From Planctomycetaceae bacterium (GTDB lineage: Bacteria > Planctomycetota > Planctomycetia > Planctomycetales > Planctomycetaceae), in contig JAKFWA010000083.1 in the NCBI GenBank assembly GCA_021732995.1, forward strand, positions 1-55,013: DNA of 55,013 nucleotides, written 5' to 3'. Positions 49,820 through 55,013 of the stretch are shown in pieces. The stretch's first letter is position 1; the number at the start of each line of letters is the position of its first letter. Below the pieces are notes generated by a model that saw only the letters and a program-made list of their open reading frames with translations, made no database searches and had not been told where the DNA came from. Position numbers and translations under genes: made by a program.

Positions 49820-52613
49820 GGGAGGTTCCTGGTTTTCGGATTGCGACTCGCTGGATCACCTTGACCAACTCCACGACGACCACGGGCATCAGCGAACAGG
49901 CTGCGATCACTCCCCAGTCCGACAACGTGGGCGGGACGGTGTGCAGCACTTTCTGCAAGAGCGGCACATAGACCGCTGCGGCTTGGAGGATCAAACAAAT
50001 CCCCACGGCCGCCCAGAGCCAGCCGTTCGTAAACAGTCGGCTGGTGAACGCCGAGCGTTTCTGTGAACGCGCATTGAAGGCGTGGAAGACTTGGGCCAAA
50101 GCCAGCGTCATGAACGCCATCGTGGTTGCTTGGCGCAAGCCTTCGCCTTCGGTGCCGTGCCAGTGCATGCCGACTCCAAAGGCGAGGAGTGTGACCCCGG
50201 AGAGCAGCATTCCCTGCCAGACAATCAGGCCGACGAAATGGAGGGTGAGCAGCGACTCTTGCGGATCGCGCGGCGCGCGTTTCATCACGTCCGGTGCCGA
50301 CGGCTCCAGCGCCAAAGCAAAGGCGGGGAAGATGTCGGTAATCAAGTTGAGCCACAAAATCTGGAGGGCCACCAACGGCAGAGGCCAGCCAATCATGAGG
50401 GCCAGAAACACGGTGAGGATTTCTGAAAAGTTGCACGAGAGCAGGTAATGGAGGAACCGGAGAATGTTCCCGTAAATGATCCGCCCCTGCTCGACGGCCC
50501 CGACGATGCTGGCGAAGTTGTCGTCGGTAATCACCATGTCGGCGTTTTCCTTGGCGACCTCGGTCCCCTTGATACCCATCGCGATTCCGATGTCCGCCTT
50601 CTTCATGGCCGGGGCGTCGTTCACCCCGTCGCCCGTCATGGCGACAACGTGCCCCTGCTGTTGCAATGCCTCGACGATCTGCAATTTGTGCTCAGGCGAG
50701 ACGCGGGCGAACACGGCGGCGGCGGCCACCGCCCGTTTCCAACCCTCAGTGTCCAGGCCGGTCAGCTCGCGACCGTGGACGGTGCGTAACGGACGCCCAT
50801 TCGGATCGATGTCGATTCCCAATTGGCGCGCAATCTCGGCGGCCGTCGGCTGCTGGTCGCCGGTGATCATCACGGTTCGAATACCCGCCTCGCGACAAGT
50901 GGTGATGGCGGCCTTTGCTTCGTCGCGAAGCGGGTCGCTCATGCCGACCAAGCCGACGAAGGTCAACTCCCGGTCGAAGTCGGCTTCGGTGTAGCCCTCC
51001 GACAGTTCACGATACGCCAAGCCGAGAACACGCAGCGCCGCACCGGCCAACTCTTCGTTCGCCTCTTCCCAGCGCCGGCGATCCGCTTCCGTGAGCGGCG
51101 TCACTCCGGTGGCTCGCACCTGAGCGCTGCTCGCCGCGATCAACGTCGCAGGCGCACCTTTGACGAACGCCAGCGTCGGACCTTGCGACGCGCGATGCAC
51201 CGTGACCATGCGCTTGCTGGTACTGTCGAACGGCACCTCGCTGAGACGCGTAAAGTCGGGGGCCAAGGCGGCTTGGTTCATCCCGGCCTTTTCCGCCACG
51301 ACGATCAAGGCCGCTTCGGTGGGGTCGCCCAGTACGGTTTCATGGCCGTCGGTGCGTTCCACTTTGGCATCGTTGCACAACATGCCGATGCGCAGGGCCA
51401 GAGCGAGCTGCTCATCGGAGAGCGGGTCCACGGGCTTGTCGCCGTCCTGAAACTTGCCCACCGGCTCGTATCCCGCGCCGGTCACTTCGATGCGGCGTTG
51501 ATCCAACATAAAGACGCACGCGGTCATCTCGTTCTTGGTCAGTGTCCCGGTCTTGTCGGTGCAGATGACGGTGGTGGACCCCAAGGTCTCGACCGCAGGA
51601 AGCCGGCGGACGAGCGCACGCATCCGAGCCATGCGTTGCATTCCCAACGCCAGCGTCATGGTGGCCACGGCGGGCAATCCCTCAGGGACTGCGGCAATGG
51701 CCAGGGAGAGGCCGATCTCCAGCATGTGCCAGAAATCGGTGACGCCGCGCAACCAGCCCGCCAGAACGATGACGGCGCACAGCGCCAACACGAGCACAAT
51801 GAGCAGACGACCGAGCCGAGCCAGCTTTTGTTCCAGTGGAGTGGCACGAGTCGTCGCCTCATCAATCAGGATGCCGATCTTGCCGACTTCCGTTTGCACG
51901 CCGGTGGCCGTCACCAGCAACCGGCCGCGCCCGTCCGTGATTGTTGTCCCCAGGAAAGCCATGTTGAGACGGTCACCAAGTGCCGCATCCTTGTCGGTAA
52001 GCGGATCGGCGATCTTGGTGACCGCGTGAGATTCACCCGTCAGCGCCGCTTCTTCAATTTGCAATCGCACGCACTCGACGATGCGACCGTCGGCGGGCAC
52101 TCGCGCCCCGGCGGCCAGAACGATCAGATCGCCCGGAACCAACTCGACTGCCGGAATCTCGCTCTGCGCGCCATCGCGGATCACATGAGCGACCCGCACC
52201 GCCTGCTTTTGCAGAGCAGACAATGCCTGCGCCGCCTTCCATTCGGTGAAGAAGCCGATGCCGGCGTTGATTACGATGACAACCAGGATCGCGATCGCCT
52301 CGAGGTTTTCGCCCATGGCAAAAGCAATCACCGTGGCCGCGACCAGCAGCGCCACGATGAGGCTCTGAAACTGAGCCACAAAGATGGACAAAGTCGAACG
52401 CTGGTGCGCCTGAGCCAAAGCATTGGGACCAAACCTAGCGAGTCTCCGGGCCGCTTCGGCCTGAGCCAGACCCTGCGTGACATCGGACAGTTGCCGCTCG
52501 ATGGCCTCGGCCACCGAAAGCATGTGCCACGCTTCCGTCTGCGGCGGAGAGTCAGATTCGTCATTCGACCTCGTGCGTTCTGAACGAATCTTCGTCATCA
52601 CGTCCGTTAACAC
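49812..52613 (-). CDS. P2-type cation-transporting ATPase (Ca2+/Mn2+ ATPase-like)
   Basis: A 933-residue inner-membrane pump. It has an N-terminal cation-ATPase domain (LSVAEAIERQLSDVTQGLAQ, FGPNALAQ), the actuator loop ALTGESHAV, membrane motif PEGLPAVATMTLALGM, phosphorylation site D353 in CTDKTGTLTKNEM, hinge MTGDGVNDAPAMKKADIGIA, and a C-terminal bundle of six helices. These motifs place it with bacterial Ca2+/Mn2+-type pumps; the ion is not settled. I prefer the GTG at 52613 because GGGAGGAAGG (52623-52632) precedes it by nine bases; ATG 52598 is the alternative. First gene of the minus-strand set, directly after the terminator of the structured RNA. Confidence 0.88.
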   Translation of the reverse strand: MLTDVMTKIRSERTRSNDESDSPPQTEAWHMLSVAEAIERQLSDVTQGLAQAEAARRLARFGPNALAQAHQRSTLSIFVAQFQSLIVALLVAATVIAFAMGENLEAIAILVVIVINAGIGFFTEWKAAQALSALQKQAVRVAHVIRDGAQSEIPAVELVPGDLIVLAAGARVPADGRIVECVRLQIEEAALTGESHAVTKIADPLTDKDAALGDRLNMAFLGTTITDGRGRLLVTATGVQTEVGKIGILIDEATTRATPLEQKLARLGRLLIVLVLALCAVIVLAGWLRGVTDFWHMLEIGLSLAIAAVPEGLPAVATMTLALGMQRMARMRALVRRLPAVETLGSTTVICTDKTGTLTKNEMTACVFMLDQRRIEVTGAGYEPVGKFQDGDKPVDPLSDEQLALALRIGMLCNDAKVERTDGHETVLGDPTEAALIVVAEKAGMNQAALAPDFTRLSEVPFDSTSKRMVTVHRASQGPTLAFVKGAPATLIAASSAQVRATGVTPLTEADRRRWEEANEELAGAALRVLGLAYRELSEGYTEADFDRELTFVGLVGMSDPLRDEAKAAITTCREAGIRTVMITGDQQPTAAEIARQLGIDIDPNGRPLRTVHGRELTGLDTEGWKRAVAAAAVFARVSPEHKLQIVEALQQQGHVVAMTGDGVNDAPAMKKADIGIAMGIKGTEVAKENADMVITDDNFASIVGAVEQGRIIYGNILRFLHYLLSCNFSEILTVFLALMIGWPLPLVALQILWLNLITDIFPAFALALEPSAPDVMKRAPRDPQESLLTLHFVGLIVWQGMLLSGVTLLAFGVGMHWHGTEGEGLRQATTMAFMTLALAQVFHAFNARSQKRSAFTSRLFTNGWLWAAVGICLILQAAAVYVPLLQKVLHTVPPTLSDWGVIAACSLMPVVVVELVKVIQRVAIRKPGTSHA

Positions 52614-52654
52614 AATCGATTCCTTCCTCCCATGACTACTAGCTCTACGAAACA

Positions 52655-52703
52655 AAAAAGCCGACGTAGCCTTACCTCTGTTGGAGGTTCGGCTACGTCG
52701 GCT
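52655..52703 (-). terminator. Rho-independent terminator of RNA copy B
   Basis: GCCGACGTAGCC pairs without mismatch with GGCTACGTCGGC on the minus strand, and the stem is followed immediately by TTTTTT. In reading order it ends just before the ATPase ribosome binding site, so transcription of the downstream operon from the same promoter would have to read through it. Confidence 0.85.
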
Positions 52704-52757
52704 TACTCGTAAACGAGCCCACTGGCACAGCCAGCTTGCTCTTTAGTTAGTCATCCG
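52655..52757 (-). ncRNA. Structured RNA with intrinsic terminator, copy B (leader of the ATPase/ars genes)
   Basis: Minus-strand RNA of 103 nt. The 5' box is GGATGACTAACTAAA. A hairpin follows with lower stem GAGC/GCUC (52739-52742 with 52716-52719) and upper stem CUGGC/GCCAG (52731-52735 with 52723-52727). Then come the box ACGAGTAAGCCGACGT, a perfect 12-pair stem (52692-52703 with 52661-52672) enclosing an ACCUC/GAGGU stem, and six U at 52655-52660. Compared with copy A, paired positions change together while the boxes stay constant. The U-run ends 23 bases before the Shine-Dalgarno of the ATPase gene, the position expected for a terminating leader. Confidence 0.72.
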
Positions 52758-52937
52758 GCAAATTTGATGAATCTTGGGCCAAGCCGCGGTTCCAAGGCGA
52801 AACTGGGCTCCCACGACTCCGGTCATACCATGTTTCCAGCCAGTAAGCGACGACCAGCCGACCAATTGAGAATCAATTCTGAACAAATGTTGTTGTCCGG
52901 TGTTAGGTTGTCGGCAAAGCTGAGATTTCAAAGACGG
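52758..52937. other. Upstream region of RNA copy B
   Basis: About 180 bases expected to contain the promoter of the leader RNA and operon. No gene or clear promoter box was recognised. It ends at the fifth IS110 left end. Confidence 0.35.
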
Positions 52938-53190
52938 CCTTTAGTATCTATGAAAGAGGGCGGTTGCGAAAACGGAACTGTTACCCCATGTTGGCGAGGG
53001 AGTTTGCGTTTCCCCGGCCCATAGGCGGCAGCATGATGATGTATCTGGGAATCGACCAGCACGCACGCCAACTGACGATCTCGCTGCGAGATGAGAGGGG
53101 CGATGTCATCCCGGCATGGCGGGATGTCGTGAACTTCAAACAGACTAGGTCGAGATCAAATCGTATGTCGGGGGTTGGTCCCCTCGTTTG
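52938..53190 (+). mobile_element. IS110-family left-end remnant 5
   Basis: CCTTTAGTATCTATGAAAGA begins the copy; the leader (CATGTTGGCGAGGGAGTTTG, GGCCCATAGGCGGCAGC) leads to ATG 53035 and MMYLGIDQHARQLTISLRDE, continuing RGDVIPAWRDVVNFKQ. This is the least degraded transposase start. Homology to remnant 4 goes on to about 53165 and then stops, so catalytic regions and right end are absent. Nothing recognisable lies from there to 53279. Confidence 0.78.
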
Positions 53191-53279
53191 AGCAACGGAC
53201 TGCATAGGCGAAATGTGCGCAATTCACGATAGTCGAGTGCCGTTGAGTTTCTTCGCAAGGTGGGTCAGAAGAGATGTTC

Positions 53280-54538
53280 TTAGATCGCGTCAACCCAACT
53301 CGGAAGCAAGGTGAAGACGTCGTTGACTGATGTGTCGCCGGTTCCGTTGACTTTGGTGTCGAGAACGTCGTTTTCATAGACGTCATTACCGGCGCCACCA
53401 TCGAGTGAATCGGTGCCATCACCACCCGATACCGTGGCGTCGTTACGGTTGCCGCCGGTCAGCGTGTCAGCCGCAGAGCCGCCGAGTAGCGTATCGTTGC
53501 CGCGGCCCCCAATGAGGACGACCGAGATCGTGGCTGCTGACGCATTCAGCGTATTGGCTCCTACGCCACCAATAAGCAAGATGCGTTCGACGTTCGTGGG
53601 CGTATCCATTCCTGTAACAGCCGATGTAATCGTCACGCCATTGACAGTGAAGTTCGCGTCCGCTTTCTCGAAGACGTAGTCGGTGCCAGCACCACCGTCG
53701 AGAACGTCACCTCCCGCACCGCCAGAAAGCACGTCATCGCCGTCCCCGCCAGCGATGCCGTCGGCTTTCGAACCGCCGAGCAACGTGTCATTACCTGCTG
53801 CACCCGATAAGAAGACCGGCACATTGGCCTGACGGGCATCGAAGAGATTGTTGCTTGCGCCGCCATTGAGCTGAATGCGTTCAATGCCCACAACAGTGTC
53901 GTTACCCAGGCCGTTACTGCTGAGACTGATCCCCACAATCGTAAAGTTTGCATCTAAGACTTCATTGATCCGATCAACATCAACATCTGTGCCGCCATTC
54001 AGCGTGTCATTGCCGACGTCGCCTTGCAGAGTGTCGGCACCCGCGCCGCCGTTGAGCGAATCGTTGCCAATAGCACCCAGCAGCAAATCGAGTCCATCAC
54101 CACCGCTGATGACATCGTCACCTTGCAGTCCATAGAGCCGATCGTCACCTGCATCGCCTTGCAGCGTATCGTTCGCATTCGCGCCTTGCAGCGTATCGTT
54201 GCCGTCGCCACCGATTAGCAATCCCGGTTCAGTTTGGCCGCTCAGCATGTCATTGCCAGCGTTACCGGCCAGCGTATCACCTCCGGCACCACCGACGAGC
54301 AGATCGTTGTCAGTGTCTCCTGTGAGGGAGTCGTTTCCGTTCTGACCGTTGAGATTGTCCGCGCCGGCACCTCCACTGATTGTATCATTACCATTACCCG
54401 AGAAGATCGAGTCGCTGCCCCCGCCGCCACTGATTGAGTCTGCGCCCGTGAGTGTGAAGATCAAGTCGGGACCGTCCGTTCCCGTGATGATATCATTGCC
54501 GCCTCTGACCTGCTCCCCGTTTCTTGATCCGCACGGAA
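53280..54538 (-). pseudogene. RTX calcium-binding repeat protein, 5' end removed by an IS3-family element
   Basis: About 420 codons of RTX repeats remain. GGNDIITGTDGPDLIFTLTG is followed by many GGxGxDxLx units (GGGGSDSIFSGNGNDTISGG), with two interspersed segments of the type VDRINEVLDANFTIVG / VFEKADANFTVNG, seen in other planctomycete repeat proteins. The natural stop is at 53280. Upstream of about 54538 the frame enters IS DNA (antisense of its transposase), so the N-terminus, with any signal peptide or LEDR-type sequence, has been lost. RTX repeats bind calcium outside the cell. Confidence 0.75.
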
Positions 54539-54584
54539 TGTTAGATTTTTGGATCTTTTCATTCTGTTGAGGGGGGTCGAGACG

Positions 54585-54851
54585 ATGGGTAAGAAGCACT
54601 TCACAGAGGAGCAGATTGCGTACGCGTTGCGGCAACAGGAGGCCGGAACTCCCGTCGCGGAGTTGATTAGGAAGCTGGGCGTGAGCGAGCAGACGTTCTA
54701 CCATTGGAAGAAGAAGTTTGGCGGGATGGGCGTAGCCGAGCTGCGGCGTCTGAAGCAGTTGGAGGAAGAGAATCGGAAGCTCAAGCAACTGGTTGCGGAT
54801 CTGAGCCTGGACAAGAGGATGCTGCAGGACGTGCTCTCAAAAAATGCGTGA
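54585..54851 (+). CDS. IS3-family transposase OrfA
   Basis: An 88-residue protein with the helix-turn-helix of IS3 OrfA: MGKKHFTEEQIAYALRQQEA, AELIRKLGVSEQTFYHWKKK. The leucine-zipper-like region follows (ELRRLKQLEEENRKLKQLVA, DLSLDKRMLQDVLSKNA). It binds the element ends and pairs with OrfB. The 3' end contains a run of six A (54839-54844) in TCAAAAAATG, suited to a -1 ribosomal frameshift that would produce an OrfAB fusion. GAGGGGGG lies upstream of the ATG. Confidence 0.9.
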   Translation: MGKKHFTEEQIAYALRQQEAGTPVAELIRKLGVSEQTFYHWKKKFGGMGVAELRRLKQLEEENRKLKQLVADLSLDKRMLQDVLSKNA

Positions 54852-55013
54852 AGCCCGCTCGCGGGCGGGCTCTGGTGCAGCGGTTGCAGGTGGCTCATGG
54901 CGTGAGCGAGCGTCGTGCCTGCGAGGTCTTGAAAGTGCCTCGTTCGAGCCATCGTTACCAGAGTGTGAGGGATCCACGGGCGGCGTTGCGGATTCGACTG
55001 CGGGACTTGGCTG
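54848..55013 (+). CDS. IS3-family transposase OrfB, N-terminal part (off the right edge)
   Basis: The -1 frame relative to OrfA reads VKPARGRALVQRLQVAHGVS, ERRACEVLKVPRSSHRYQSV, then RDPRAALRIRLRDLA to the end of the window. This is the HTH_21-type start of IS3 OrfB; the DDE integrase core would follow outside the window. It overlaps the OrfA stop by four bases. Translation is probably by the frameshift at the A-run or by the GTG at 54848. Confidence 0.85.
   Translation, partial: MKPARGRALVQRLQVAHGVSERRACEVLKVPRSSHRYQSVRDPRAALRIRLRDLA

Larger units (their letters stand above)
54539..55013 (+). mobile_element. IS3-family insertion sequence, left part (runs off the right edge)
   Basis: Starts at or near TGTTAGATTTTTGGATCTTT, where the RTX reading frame loses coherence, and carries the two overlapping transposase frames orfA and orfB in the usual IS3 layout. 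The right end and terminal inverted repeat lie beyond the window, so the exact left boundary is inferred. Both frames look intact, so the element may be active. Confidence 0.8.

Noticed and set aside
50823-52583. Plus-strand frame of 586 codons opposite the P2-type ATPase
   Set aside because: The ATPase motifs on the minus strand are complete; the opposite frame shows no family resemblance.

Overview
The window looks like a chromosome segment of a planctomycete (Planctomycetota). The indicators are several formylglycine-type sulfatases, an ECF sigma factor next to a very large Ser/Thr kinase fused to DUF1579-type modules, an exoprotein with an N-terminal LEDRLVLS signature plus Calx-beta and RTX repeats, many secreted or membrane proteins of unknown function, and abundant small palindromic repeats. 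The assignment rests on gene content; no rRNA or tRNA was seen.

Layout. (1) 1-710: start of a probable transposase on the minus strand abutting a sulfatase fragment cut just after its catalytic motif. (2) 657-18907: a long minus-strand block. It holds small membrane proteins, two paralogous membrane proteins with swapped N-terminal domains (5009-6403, 10486-11904), a secreted M6-type metalloprotease (6534-9821), two secreted DUF1579 proteins, the giant kinase (14512-18087) and its ECF sigma factor (18314-18907). A palindromic repeat lies in frame in the activation loop of the kinase. (3) 19200-20330: two solitary left ends of an IS110-family element flanking a broken DUF5131 gene. (4) 20430-26235: a plus-strand BlaI repressor / M56 sensor-protease pair, a secreted protein sharing a repeated FVSFKDG motif with the sensor, and a G8-domain beta-helix protein. 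(5) 26250-35380: another IS110 left end, a 2-oxoglutarate/Fe(II) oxygenase, an 1867-codon exoprotein, a small structured RNA with a terminator, and further IS110 debris. (6) 35391-42380: a TsdA-like dihaem cytochrome, a methyltransferase-DsrE fusion, two sulfatases and several gene remnants. (7) 42643-52757: a minus-strand, probably co-transcribed metal/metalloid/thiol set: P2-type cation ATPase, alcohol dehydrogenase, ArsD, ArsA, P1B-type ATPase with a TPC motif, and a CoA-disulfide-reductase/rhodanese fusion. It is preceded by a second copy of the structured RNA. (8) 52938-55013: a fifth IS110 left end, and an RTX gene decapitated by an IS3-family element that runs off the window.

The most promising undescribed signal is the pair of about 103-nt minus-strand RNAs (33851-33953 and 52655-52757). 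They share conserved unpaired boxes, and their hairpins keep pairing while changing sequence. Both end in intrinsic terminators. One sits immediately before the ribosome binding site of the 10-kb metal/ars operon, as a terminating leader (riboswitch or attenuator) would. Next are the palindromic element inside the kinase activation loop, the arsDA set without arsB or arsR, and five IS110 left ends that all stop within the first part of the transposase gene.
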